From GCA-958296115 sp965222445 (lineage in GTDB: Bacteria > Chloroflexota > Dehalococcoidia > Lucifugimonadales > CAJWER01), in NCBI GenBank assembly GCA_965222445.1, contig CBDCTY010000002.1:1-64000 (forward strand): 64,000 nucleotides of DNA, written 5' to 3'. Below are positions 1 to 7,558 of this stretch, piece by piece (positions within the stretch are counted from its first letter, which is position 1; each line of letters begins with the position of its first letter). Made by a program: the position numbers and the translations under genes. The notes beneath the pieces are model-generated. The model had not been told where the DNA came from, searched no databases, and worked only from the letters and a program-made list of their open reading frames with translations.

Positions 1-954
1 ATCGACCTGGTGGCCGCCGAGCGCATGGAGGGCCGGCGGGTGCTGGTCTACGTGACCCACACGGGGACCAGGGACATCACTGGGCGGATGGACGACATCC
101 TCACCCGGCATGGGTTCCGGGTGGCGGTGATGAAGGCCGACGCCGTGGCCCCGAACCGCAGGGAGAAGTGGGTGGCGGACAAGGTAAAGGAGGGCATCGA
201 CGTGCTCATCTGCCACCCCAGGCTGGTGCAGACCGGCCTCGACCTGATCGACTTCCCGACCATCGTCTGGGACGAAACGGATTACTCGGTCTACGTCGTC
301 CGGCAGGCGTCGCGACGGTCGTGGCGCATCGGGCAGACCCGCCCGGTGAAGGTGGTGTTCATGTCCTACCGGAATACCCTCCAGGCCGACGCGCTGAAGC
401 TGGTGGCGAAGAAGATGCAGAGCTCCCTGGCCGTCGAGGGTGAGCTGCCGGAGGACGGCCTTGCCGCCTACGGCGACGACGGCGACGACATGATGATGGC
501 CCTGGCCCGCAGGATCGTCAGCGGCGAGGAGGAAGACGAGAACGAGACGATGGAGGAGGTGTTCGCCCAGGCACGGAACGCTGAGAGCGAGGCCGAGGAG
601 CTGCTGGTGGACGACGGCTGGAAGGTCGTCGAAGTCGAGCCGGAGACGGTCTCGGTCAACGGGAACGGCAACGGCCACCACGACGGCATCGGGCCGACCG
701 TCGAGCTGGTCGTCGGCAACGGCCGACACGCCAACGGGAACGGGCACGCGCCTGCCCCGGTCAACGGGAACGGGACCAACGGCCACCACGACGAGTCCCC
801 GGAGGCGCAGCAGTCGCTGTTCTCCTGGGCGGAGTTCATGGCCGAGGAGCCGGTCAAGCCCAAGGGCCGCAGGACCCAGGCCCCGTCACTGTCCCTGTTT
901 GAGTGGGCGGTGGAACAGGAGCGGGAGGAAGAGCTGGTCGGCGCAGGTCGCTAG
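1..954 (+). CDS. SNF2-type helicase, C-terminal part (5' end outside window)
   Basis: The frame is open from base 1, so the N-terminal ATPase lobe lies upstream of the window. What remains is a RecA-like second helicase lobe. A motif V-like TGLDL is at 232-246 and a motif VI-like QASRRSWRIGQT is at 304-339, the signature of SNF2/DEAD-box ATPases. The C-terminal third (from about 520) is acidic and then low-complexity Asn-Gly (NGNGNG, NGHH). It ends in two copies of a short motif, QSLFSWAEF and LSLFEWAVE. Such helicases often sit beside PRTRC genes on plasmids and integrative elements, so a DNA remodelling role in maintenance or transfer is likely (inference). The SLF motifs resemble sliding-clamp-binding sequences. 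Confidence 0.8.
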   Translation: MDLVAAERMEGRRVLVYVTHTGTRDITGRMDDILTRHGFRVAVMKADAVAPNRREKWVADKVKEGIDVLICHPRLVQTGLDLIDFPTIVWDETDYSVYVVRQASRRSWRIGQTRPVKVVFMSYRNTLQADALKLVAKKMQSSLAVEGELPEDGLAAYGDDGDDMMMALARRIVSGEEEDENETMEEVFAQARNAESEAEELLVDDGWKVVEVEPETVSVNGNGNGHHDGIGPTVELVVGNGRHANGNGHAPAPVNGNGTNGHHDESPEAQQSLFSWAEFMAEEPVKPKGRRTQAPSLSLFEWAVEQEREEELVGAGR

Positions 955-969
955 ACCGCACGGGTACAG

Positions 970-1008
970 GGGGGAGGACACCCACAGCCAAGCCGGATGT
1001 CCTCCCCC
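970..1008 (+). terminator. Hairpin between helicase and PRTRC genes
   Basis: An 11-bp perfect stem pairs GGGGGAGGACA (970-980) with TGTCCTCCCCC (998-1008) around a 17-nt loop. It lies 16 bp after the helicase stop. No U-run follows, so it may be an mRNA-processing or attenuation hairpin rather than a strong intrinsic terminator. Confidence 0.5.
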
Positions 1009-1091
1009 AAGGCCCAAACGGTGTCCTGAACGGGACGCCGCAAATGTGAAGCGGCAGAGAAAACAGCAACGACCAAGAAGGAGATGAACCA

Positions 1092-1298
1092 ATGGCACGC
1101 ATCTTTGTCTACGACGACCGCGAGTTCCCAGACCCCGACCCCCAGATGAGCGTCGACCAGGTGAAGGCGACCCTCTCCGACTTCTACGGCGAGATCGCCA
1201 ACGCCTCGGTGAAGGAGACCAAGCGCGGCGACGACACCATCTACGAGTTCCAGCGGCGGGTGGGCACCAAGGGCGCCTTCCCCTGCACACGGAGCTAG
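1092..1298 (+). CDS. PRTRC system protein C, ubiquitin-like (Prok_Ub family)
   Basis: This 68-residue protein contains the PRTRC-C signatures: an early FVYDDREFPDPDP segment, a helix with DQVKATLSDFYGEIANA, and the ending EFQRRVGTKG. The family is predicted to have a beta-grasp fold and to serve as the ubiquitin-like modifier of PRTRC cassettes. Family members usually stop at about the GTKG glycine. Here seven residues (AFPCTRS) follow Gly61, which would need removal if the glycine is the conjugated end. A Shine-Dalgarno AAGGAG is upstream. The genes for E2-like (B), JAB (A) and ThiF/E1-like proteins follow on the same strand. Confidence 0.85.
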   Translation: MARIFVYDDREFPDPDPQMSVDQVKATLSDFYGEIANASVKETKRGDDTIYEFQRRVGTKGAFPCTRS

Positions 1299-1311
1299 AG
1301 GAGGGATTCCG

Positions 1312-1539
1312 ATGGACAACCGGACCTTTGCCGGTCTGCTGGCGGCAACGCCCCCGGCGGACCTGAAGATCATCGAGCTCACGGCGGAGCTCACACGGCC
1401 CGACGGCTCCTTCGACCTGGACGCCGCGGCCGCAAGGCAGTCAGACGTGGAGTCGGCCTGCGTCCAGGCGCAGGACTACGCGGCGGCCACGGGGCGCCTG
1501 CTGGAGGCGATGAAATGGAAGCTGCTGCCCCGGCGCTGA
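1312..1539 (+). CDS. Small hypothetical protein in the PRTRC operon
   Basis: This is a 75-residue protein that I do not recognise. It starts 13 bp after protein C behind GAGGAGGGATT, a good ribosome-binding site. It is predicted to be mostly helical, with an alanine-rich middle (DAAAARQSDVES) and a basic end (KWKLLPRR). Its last 25 bases overlap the next gene, which argues for translational coupling and for a real gene. No function is proposed. Confidence 0.6.
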   Translation: MDNRTFAGLLAATPPADLKIIELTAELTRPDGSFDLDAAAARQSDVESACVQAQDYAAATGRLLEAMKWKLLPRR

Positions 1540-2354
1540 TGAGCGGCCTGGCCCAGATGCTCCTGCGGCGTCCGCCGTCGCTGCGGGAGCTGGTCACGCT
1601 TATCGGGTACGCCGACGACTACGCATGGTTCGCGGGACTGGTGCGCCGCCTCTTTCCCCAGGAGGCGGAGGCGGCGCTTTCGGCCCCCGACGTACGTCAG
1701 AGGGTGGAACGCTTCGCCAATCTCTTCGGGGAGCGGCACTTCCCCCTCTACGCGCCGGTAATCGAATTCTGGACGGACTCCGATGACGAACCGCCGTGGT
1801 CCTGGCTGCGGAGGGGCATCCCCTTCGACCTGATGGGCTTCGGCTACGACGGCCTCCACGAGATGTGGAACGGCTACCGCGAGGGGCTCTCGGCCATGGC
1901 CCTCCTGGTCAAGCCCCCGGACGCCTACTACGACGGCCCCGACGGGCTGCGGGTGGCCTGGCTGGAGTCAGCCGCCGAACGCATCCCGCAAGAGACCCTC
2001 CAAAGAGTCCCTGAGGGCGGCATACCCCCGGAAGACCTCACGGAGGCGCTGAAGGGAACGAGGTTCGAGGGGGCGGCACAAGCCTGCTCCTGGGTCCTCG
2101 CCGAGACCGGCAACTTCTTCCTCGACCACTGTTTCGACGACGGAAGTTACGACGGGTTCGCCGACCCCTGGGAGGACGACATCATCGCCGAGGGCACGGA
2201 GGAGTGGCGCAAGGCCAATGCCCTCATGGACTCGGTATGCAAGCTGGGCGACTGGCTGGAGGATGACCTTCCCGCCCGCTTCGCCGAGATGCTGGAAGTC
2301 GTCCTGGAGCGGCTCCCCGAACAAGAAAAGGAGGAAAACGACCATGAGCAATGA
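1515..2354 (+). CDS. Hypothetical protein, 279 aa, PRTRC-linked
   Basis: The protein is acidic and rich in Trp and Tyr, with segments such as GYADDYAWFAGLVRRLFP, DSDDEPPWSWLRRGIPFDL and FLDHCFDDGSYDGFADPWED. No signal peptide or membrane span is visible. I do not recognise a characterised family. It starts inside the end of the preceding gene and its stop overlaps the start of PRTRC protein B by 11 bases, so it is part of the cassette. A conserved accessory component of this PRTRC variant is the simplest reading (inference). Confidence 0.65.
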   Translation: MEAAAPALMSGLAQMLLRRPPSLRELVTLIGYADDYAWFAGLVRRLFPQEAEAALSAPDVRQRVERFANLFGERHFPLYAPVIEFWTDSDDEPPWSWLRRGIPFDLMGFGYDGLHEMWNGYREGLSAMALLVKPPDAYYDGPDGLRVAWLESAAERIPQETLQRVPEGGIPPEDLTEALKGTRFEGAAQACSWVLAETGNFFLDHCFDDGSYDGFADPWEDDIIAEGTEEWRKANALMDSVCKLGDWLEDDLPARFAEMLEVVLERLPEQEKEENDHEQ

Positions 2355-3048
2355 AGTCGATACGACCCAATGGTCCCTGCCGGGACCGGCGGATGCGCCC
2401 AGGGACGACCTGAAATTGCAGCTGGAGGTCTACGGAGAGACCATCCTCCTGCGGGGCTTCGAGAACGACTCCGCCTGGGTCAGGACCGTCTCGGCGGACG
2501 AGATCGCCAACGTGTTCACGCAGCATCTGGGGTTCTCCTCGGGGCTGCTGCCGGAGGAAACCCTCTGGTGGAACCAGGGCGAGACGGGGCAGGTGGTGGC
2601 CCTCTGGAGGCCGCCGCAGGTCTGGTCCGTGGCCCTGCAACGGGAGGCGTTCAAGCCTCCCGCCAGGCTGCGGCTTCCCATGCCGGGGCTGGTCTTCGTC
2701 TGCTCGCCGGGCCGTGCCCCGTGGGTCTACGCCGCGCTTGGACGGCCGGCCGACCCCGAGCAGCACCTCTTCCGGGCGCCGGCCTTCAACGTCTTCAGAG
2801 ACGGGCGGGTCTGTCCCGGAAGCCACAGGTTCCCAGAGGAGGTGGGACTGATACCGGAAGGCTTCTTCCAGTCCTTCTTCTCCCTTACCGGAGACACCCG
2901 GGACCGCTCGAAGAAGCACCCAGACAACCTGATCGCGCTATGGGAGGAGCTTGATGGAACAACTGCATACCCGGCTGAAGACCTGGTTCCCCAGTGCACG
3001 GTGGGCCAGGCGATGGCGGTCTCCGAGGGGAGACGTGGCTACCGCTAG
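2344..3048 (+). CDS. PRTRC system protein B, E2-like (Prok-E2_D family)
   Basis: This is a 234-residue protein starting at the ATG at 2344, with AAGGAGG just upstream. The central part (LLPEETLWWNQGETGQVVALWRPP followed by an aromatic and proline-rich core) and the closing part (FRAPAFNVFRDGRVCPGSHRFP, then a block ending in HPDNLIALWEEL) match the PRTRC protein B pattern. Comparative genomics assigns that family to the ubiquitin-conjugating E2-like fold. The Cys in GRVCPGS is conserved in position after FNVF and is a candidate active-site residue. The gene sits between the 279-residue protein and the JAB peptidase, overlapping both. Confidence 0.8.
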   Translation: MSNEVDTTQWSLPGPADAPRDDLKLQLEVYGETILLRGFENDSAWVRTVSADEIANVFTQHLGFSSGLLPEETLWWNQGETGQVVALWRPPQVWSVALQREAFKPPARLRLPMPGLVFVCSPGRAPWVYAALGRPADPEQHLFRAPAFNVFRDGRVCPGSHRFPEEVGLIPEGFFQSFFSLTGDTRDRSKKHPDNLIALWEELDGTTAYPAEDLVPQCTVGQAMAVSEGRRGYR

Positions 3049-3676
3049 CCCCGTGCCGGGGCCGGTGGGATACCTGGTCAACCACCCCGCCGGACTCGCC
3101 GGAGTCCAGGGAATCGGCTACGACTACGTTCTGGGATCGGGCGGACTCTACGTCCAGTCTGAGAGCGCCCACCTGACGGCGCGAGTGCCGGTCGCATCCT
3201 GCGAGGTGCGCGGCCTGGCTCCCGTCGCGGAGAAGGTGGAGCTCACCCACGGCCCCATCCCGGCAGCCCTCTTCGAGATCGGGCTGCGCTGGTTCCAGGA
3301 CGACCCGCAAACCGAGCGGTTCTTCGCAATCCGCTGGGACGGGCGAGCCTACCGGCTGGTAGTTCCCGAACAGGAAGGAACGGCCACGCGCCTCAAGTAC
3401 CGGCCCCCCGCAGGGGTGGTGGCCGAGTTCCACTCCCACGGTCGCTCCCGCGCCTTCTTCTCGAAGACCGACGACCGGGACGAGCAGGGGTTCCGAATAT
3501 ACGGCGTCGTCGGACGCCTCGACAGCGACCGGCCCGAGCTGAGCCTCCGGGTCGGCATCTACGGCCACTTCGCCCCGCTGAACTGGTTGCAGGCGTTCTG
3601 CGGCCCAAACCCCGGCCTGTGGCTCATGGGCCAGGAGCCGGAGCACTCACTCATTGAAGGGCAAGGAGGTGAATGA
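3035..3676 (+). CDS. PRTRC system protein A, JAB/JAMM metallopeptidase
   Basis: The JAMM-type zinc site is visible as AEFHSHG followed by SRAFFSKTDDRDEQG (about 3420-3485), giving the HxH and downstream Ser/Asp pattern of deubiquitinase-like JAB peptidases. The family partners with PRTRC E1, E2 and Ub-like proteins and is expected to process or remove the modifier. I chose the GTG at 3035 because GAGGGGAG precedes it and the overlap with protein B is short. An in-frame ATG at 2954 would add 27 residues that overlap a conserved part of B. The stop is directly followed by the ThiF gene. Confidence 0.8.
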   Translation: MATASPVPGPVGYLVNHPAGLAGVQGIGYDYVLGSGGLYVQSESAHLTARVPVASCEVRGLAPVAEKVELTHGPIPAALFEIGLRWFQDDPQTERFFAIRWDGRAYRLVVPEQEGTATRLKYRPPAGVVAEFHSHGRSRAFFSKTDDRDEQGFRIYGVVGRLDSDRPELSLRVGIYGHFAPLNWLQAFCGPNPGLWLMGQEPEHSLIEGQGGE

Positions 3677-3679
3677 AAA

Positions 3680-4495
3680 ATGCCCTACTACCTGGACAAC
3701 GCATTCCTGCTGGACAACCCGTGGATCACCGTGGTCGGCTGCGGCGGGACCGGCGGCTTCGTCGCCGAGGGCCTCTGCCGCCTCTTCCAGGGGCGGGAGG
3801 CCACCATCGTCCTGGTCGACCACGACCGGGTGGAGCCCCACAACCTGCTGCGCCAGAACTTCTACGCAGAGGACGTGGGACGCTTCAAGAGCCAGGCCCT
3901 CGCAGACCGGCTGGCCAGGGCCTACCGGCGTCCCGTCGGCTACTCGGTCTACCCCTTCCGGGAGGAGGACTCCCGCCCCAACGGACACTGCTATCCCGGC
4001 CTTCCAAACTACGGCGACAGCCTCATCATCGGCTGCGCCGACAACGCCGCCGCACGCAGGGCGATGGCCGAGTGCCTGCCGGGCGACCCGCGACGGTGGC
4101 TCATCGACGCGGGCAACGACACCAACTGGGGGCAGGTCCTGGTCGGCAACGCCCCGGAGCCGGTGACACTGGACGAACCGCCCTTCACCGGGGAGACCTG
4201 CCATCTGGCGCCCGCGCCCACGCTCCAGCGCCCCGACCTGCTGACGGCCGTCTCGACCAGGCCGCCGGACGTGGACTGCGCGGCGGCCCTCGACCTCACC
4301 GACCAGGACCCCACCATCAACCAGATGATGGCGTCGCTGGTGCTACAGGTGGTCCGCCGCATGGTGGCGGGAACATGCCCCTTCATGGGCCTCTACCTGG
4401 ACATGGAGATGGGATCGGTCACACCGAGCTACGTCACGCCGGAGGCGGTGGTGCGGGTGGTGGGACCCGGCTCCGAGTGGGAAATATCGGCCTAA
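3680..4495 (+). CDS. PRTRC system ThiF/E1-like adenylating protein
   Basis: This 271-residue Rossmann protein carries the nucleotide loop GCGGTGG (residues 20-26), the LVDHDRVEPHNLLRQNF segment (45-61) that holds the E1 acidic and arginine residues, and the CADNAAARR motif (119-127). All are hallmarks of ThiF/MoeB/E1 enzymes that adenylate the C-terminus of Ub-like proteins. Cys174 in GETCHL and Cys200 are candidate thiol-transfer residues. The ending DQDPTINQMMASLVLQVVRR is typical of PRTRC ThiF. A strong AGGAGGTGA ribosome-binding site overlaps the stop of protein A, so the pair is translationally coupled. Confidence 0.88.
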   Translation: MPYYLDNAFLLDNPWITVVGCGGTGGFVAEGLCRLFQGREATIVLVDHDRVEPHNLLRQNFYAEDVGRFKSQALADRLARAYRRPVGYSVYPFREEDSRPNGHCYPGLPNYGDSLIIGCADNAAARRAMAECLPGDPRRWLIDAGNDTNWGQVLVGNAPEPVTLDEPPFTGETCHLAPAPTLQRPDLLTAVSTRPPDVDCAAALDLTDQDPTINQMMASLVLQVVRRMVAGTCPFMGLYLDMEMGSVTPSYVTPEAVVRVVGPGSEWEISA

Positions 4496-4549
4496 GCGAT
4501 CAACGGCACGTGAACGCAAACAGAGAAGTAACAAGGAGAAGGAGAAACC

Positions 4550-4960
4550 ATGACTGACAAGAAGGGAACCACCACGACCCCGCATCAAGTGCGGGGCAGG
4601 CTCTGGCAGGACAACCACAGCGGGCTCCGCAGGCACAAGCTGATGACCAAGGAGCTCGCCGACACGATCCCGCCCCTGTACGCCAATGACGGCGCGGGCG
4701 ACCCCGATGCCGTCGTCGCCAGGGTGAAGCTGTTCACCCCATACGCCGACTGGACCTGGTACGTCACCGAGTGGGACGCCGAGACCGGAACATGCTTCGG
4801 CCTCGTCGAGGGGTTCGAGACTGAGCTTGGATACTTTGATCTCACGGAGTTGGCGGAGGTGACCGTCTTCGGCGCCGTCCCCGCCGTGGAACGCGACCTG
4901 TACTGGGAGCCGCAGACCCTCGGCGAGATCAGGAGACAGTCGTCGGGGATAGCGGCCTAG
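4550..4960 (+). CDS. DUF2958 family protein
   Basis: This 136-residue protein matches DUF2958. It has LMTKELADTIPPLYANDGAG near the start, then KLFTPYADWTWYVTEWDAE, and ends with LTELAEVTVFG and a segment VERDLYWEPQTLGEI. Members are common on plasmids and conjugative elements beside PRTRC and antirestriction-type genes. Their biochemical role is unknown. The leader before its ATG (GGCAC, GAACGC, then AAGGAGAAGGAGAAACC) is closely similar to the leader of the following gene. Confidence 0.75.
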   Translation: MTDKKGTTTTPHQVRGRLWQDNHSGLRRHKLMTKELADTIPPLYANDGAGDPDAVVARVKLFTPYADWTWYVTEWDAETGTCFGLVEGFETELGYFDLTELAEVTVFGAVPAVERDLYWEPQTLGEIRRQSSGIAA

Positions 4961-5009
4961 TGACAGGCACATGAACGCGGTCCGAGAAGACACAAAGAAA
5001 GGAGAGACC

Positions 5010-5504
5010 ATGCCTGACGAGAACGGAACGGAAGCAACCCGCTCGGATGCGCCGAGCTCAGACGAGAGTCTCTTTGGCGATGCGGCGGACGACACCGCTG
5101 CCGCGGCTGCCGAAGAGCAAGACTCCGAGGGTCAGACCACACAGGACGGACAGGGCTCCGATGACGCCGAGGAGCAGGCCGCTGGAGACGAGACCGAAGC
5201 CTCCGAGGACCTGAAGGTCGTCGTGTCCATCAAGGGAGGCAGGGCCACCATCGGGGTGCAGCGGCCGTCGTCGGACCCGCACATCGAGACGTTCGATGAC
5301 CCGGACCTGGCCGGGCTTACTCAGGAGGCCCTGGCGGTGGTCGAGAGGGCGAGGGCAAGGTGGGAAGACGCACCCAAGCACCCCGCTCACGCCAGACCCG
5401 CTCCCCCGGCCAGGCGACGGACCCGGCGTGAGCAGGGGACGGCGCAGGCTTCGACCGCCGAGGGAGAGGCGGAGCAGCAGCCCGAGACGCTGAGGCTGTT
5501 CTAG
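5010..5504 (+). CDS. Acidic protein, possible PRTRC system protein E
   Basis: This is a 164-residue protein starting at the ATG at 5010 behind AAAGGAGAG. The N-terminal half is a long acidic, Ala/Gln-rich low-complexity stretch that opens with DESLFGD. The middle (LKVVVSIKGGRATIGVQRP, then a helix LTQEALAVVERARARW) resembles the compact part of PRTRC protein E. The tail is basic and then acidic and ends precisely at ETLRLF. The terminal motif resembles the QLxLF clamp-binding consensus and echoes the SLF motifs of the helicase at the other end of the cassette. The assignment to protein E rests on context and weak similarity. Confidence 0.5.
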   Translation: MPDENGTEATRSDAPSSDESLFGDAADDTAAAAAEEQDSEGQTTQDGQGSDDAEEQAAGDETEASEDLKVVVSIKGGRATIGVQRPSSDPHIETFDDPDLAGLTQEALAVVERARARWEDAPKHPAHARPAPPARRRTRREQGTAQASTAEGEAEQQPETLRLF

Positions 5505-5560
5505 GGGCCGAGTTCAAGGCCGAGTAGCCGGTCGGCGCGGGACGCTGACCGCAGTAACAG

Positions 5561-5592
5561 GGGGAGGTCGTCGCAACGGCGACGGCTTCCCC
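5561..5592 (+). terminator. Hairpin after the PRTRC operon
   Basis: GGGGAGGTCGTCGC pairs with GCGACGGCTTCCCC around AACG, with two imperfect (G-U or A-C) pairs. It begins 57 bp after the last PRTRC-linked stop codon. There is no immediate T-run; the next one is CCTTTTTTG about 20 bp on. It is a probable end-of-operon structure. Confidence 0.5.
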
Positions 5593-5767
5593 TGCCCAGC
5601 CATGTATGCGGCCTTTTTTGCGTTTCAGCATGTCTATGCCCGTATCCGGGCCGTGCAGAGGGGACTAACTGACGTGGGTGCGCCACGAGAATTGGTCAGT
5701 AGTCAGTAGGCCGGACGTGCGGCCATGTGTTCGGGGTTTCGAGTTTCACCCTCGGGCCGTAGCCGCA

Positions 5768-6142
5768 TCATCTTCGTGCCGGTCTCCACCCGGGGACCTT
5801 GCACCGAGTCGGCGCGTTCGGCCTGAGCGCTCTCTCAGACCTACAGGCGCTCCCAGCCGAGCCGGGCAAATCGTGCCGGGTTTCGCGCTGGACGCTCCAC
5901 TCGGTGAAGATATGGCCCAGCCCCAGGTCGTCGGCCAGATCAAGCAGCGCCCCCTGATGAGCCAAGTTGGGCCGCACCCCCTTGTACCTCCAACGCCGTA
6001 TGGTGAGGGGGTAGGTTCCGAGCAGGCGGGCGATCTCCGCCCACGACATGCCGGACTCCACCTTGAACCGCTCCAGGCGCTGTGGGAAGTCGTCGGGGAA
6101 AACGTGGGTCCTTCGGCTGTAGTATGTACGCTGTCGCGGCAT
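5768..6142 (-). CDS. Helix-turn-helix DNA-binding protein
   Basis: The core is a clear HTH: FKVESGMSWAEIARLLGTY, followed by the recognition-helix segment PLTIRRWRYKG. A helix LLDLADDLGLGHIFTEW, typical of XRE-like regulators, follows. The start at 6142 gives MPRQRTYYSRRTHVF, a basic N-terminal arm; an upstream in-frame start at 6166 is less attractive. The C-terminal tail is Arg/Pro-rich. It is transcribed toward the PRTRC operon and could be an element regulator or excisionase-like factor (inference). Confidence 0.6.
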   Translation of the reverse strand: MPRQRTYYSRRTHVFPDDFPQRLERFKVESGMSWAEIARLLGTYPLTIRRWRYKGVRPNLAHQGALLDLADDLGLGHIFTEWSVQRETRHDLPGSAGSACRSERALRPNAPTRCKVPGWRPARR

Positions 6143-7045
6143 CTGGCCGGTCCTCCCGGTGCACACCCGGCGCTTCTCGCCAATGCAAGCGCAAGCATCC
6201 CCTTTTCAGTCCGCCCCAGACCTTGGCCGATCCGGTTCCCGGTCGGTATGCTTGCCTCACCCGTCCGTCCAGGCATGGGGCCACTCCTCCCAGGGCAGGG
6301 CCGCAAGGCCCCTCCAACGGGAGGGAAGGGGGAGACGTGCGCTCCCCTGCGGCGCTCCGTTCCCTGCGCCGCCTGAGCGCCTGCTTCCCGTCCACCCCCA
6401 AAGCTCGGACGTACCCACTCCATTCCAGGTCGATAGCCTCACTCGTGCGTCCATGTGTGCCGGCCCTTTTTGGCGTTTCAGCCTCCGGCGCATCGGGGGC
6501 AGCCCCTTGGGCATCCATATATCGTGGCCTTCCTCACTCCCGCGATTTGTCCCGCCTCGCTCAGCGCCGGGTTGTCCACGTCCCTTAGTCGGAATCTCCG
6601 CCCGCGCGGAACAGCCGGATCTCTATGGTGTCCCCGTCGCCCCCGGTCACCGTGAAGGCGTGGTCCCGCAGGGTCCTGTAGCTCAGACCCAAGTCCTCGC
6701 TGCAGTTGCAGCGACGACCTCCCCTGCTCGTCTATGCTGATTTCTTTTGTTGCCCAGAAAGCAGGCCGTTACGCAGCTCATCCCAAATTAGGTGGGGAAT
6801 CTGGCCTTTTTCTCAACTTGACTACGCTGCGAACTTATTCATGCTGTCCCAAATTCGCATGGGCGGAGTGTCCCCGTCAAAGGACTGATGAACCTGAAGG
6901 CCGGATCCGGAAGCTGAAGGCTGCACTACATCCCAGTTCGAGAAGAGGCAACACTTCTTCTCAATTCGACAAGCTTGCAAGCGGATTACCTGGGCTTCCT
7001 GCACTTTCGTGGGTACCCCCGTATCGCTACGATGAAACGACGACA
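6143..7045. other. Gene-poor stretch with a probable gene fragment
   Basis: No convincing complete gene is seen. On the minus strand, about 6583-6710 reads CNCSEDLGLSYRTLRDHAF and then a segment ending IEIRLFRAGGDSD before a stop. This looks like the true C-terminus of a lost gene. Around 6786 the bases CCAAATTAGGTGG and GAATCTGG resemble one end of the MITE at 61055-61188. Base composition becomes more AT-rich after about 6730. Confidence 0.4.
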
Positions 7046-7300
7046 CTACCTAGAGGAATCAGAGCAGCGGTTCGTCGAATCATCACTTCTCTTGATCGGC
7101 TTGATGATGATTGAAACTCTGTAAGCGATCAGTCCAAAAGGAACTCCAAACCATATCGACATCAGCAACAAGAGGATGCCTTGATTTATCCCAAGAAAGT
7201 CAGTCCCATACATCACGCCTGTCGCCGCGCCTGACACAAGACCTAGGATGACAAATCTCCACCATTCGTTGTTGATGAATAACGCTCTCATCTTTCTCAA
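7046..7300 (-). CDS. Small two-span membrane protein
   Basis: This is an 84-residue protein with two hydrophobic segments, RFVILGLVSGAATGVMYG and GILLLLMSIWFGVPFGLIAY, and a polar, charged C-terminus (KPIKRSDDSTNRCSDSSR). Local GC content is much lower than in the flanks, which suggests a transferred gene. I do not recognise the family and no partner is obvious. Confidence 0.5.
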   Translation of the reverse strand: MRKMRALFINNEWWRFVILGLVSGAATGVMYGTDFLGINQGILLLLMSIWFGVPFGLIAYRVSIIIKPIKRSDDSTNRCSDSSR

Positions 7301-7324
7301 CTAGGTTTTTGGGGGGGACTTAGT

Positions 7325-7440
7325 AACTATCTCAAAAGTCCCTTCCCCCTCCGGGGGAAGGTTAGGATGGGGGCTGGCCCCTCTGTAGAGCGATGGCGTT
7401 ACGGCAGAGTATTATAATCACCACCAGTTTTGAGATAGTT
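7325..7440. mobile_element. MITE-like element, 116 bp
   Basis: Perfect 13-bp terminal inverted repeats, AACTATCTCAAAA (7325-7337) and TTTTGAGATAGTT (7428-7440), enclose 90 bp of non-coding DNA. That DNA contains a CCTTCCCCCTCCGGGGGAAGG palindrome (7341-7361). No transposase is present. A clear target duplication is not visible. Confidence 0.65.
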
Positions 7441-7558
7441 TCTTACTGTTCACGTTCCTCAAATCGAGTGTAGAGCACACATCGCCTCCCCACGCCCGTC
7501 GGCTTTTTGGCGGTTCACCGACTGGTAGCACCTCATCGAATCGTCCTCCGTCCTACTC

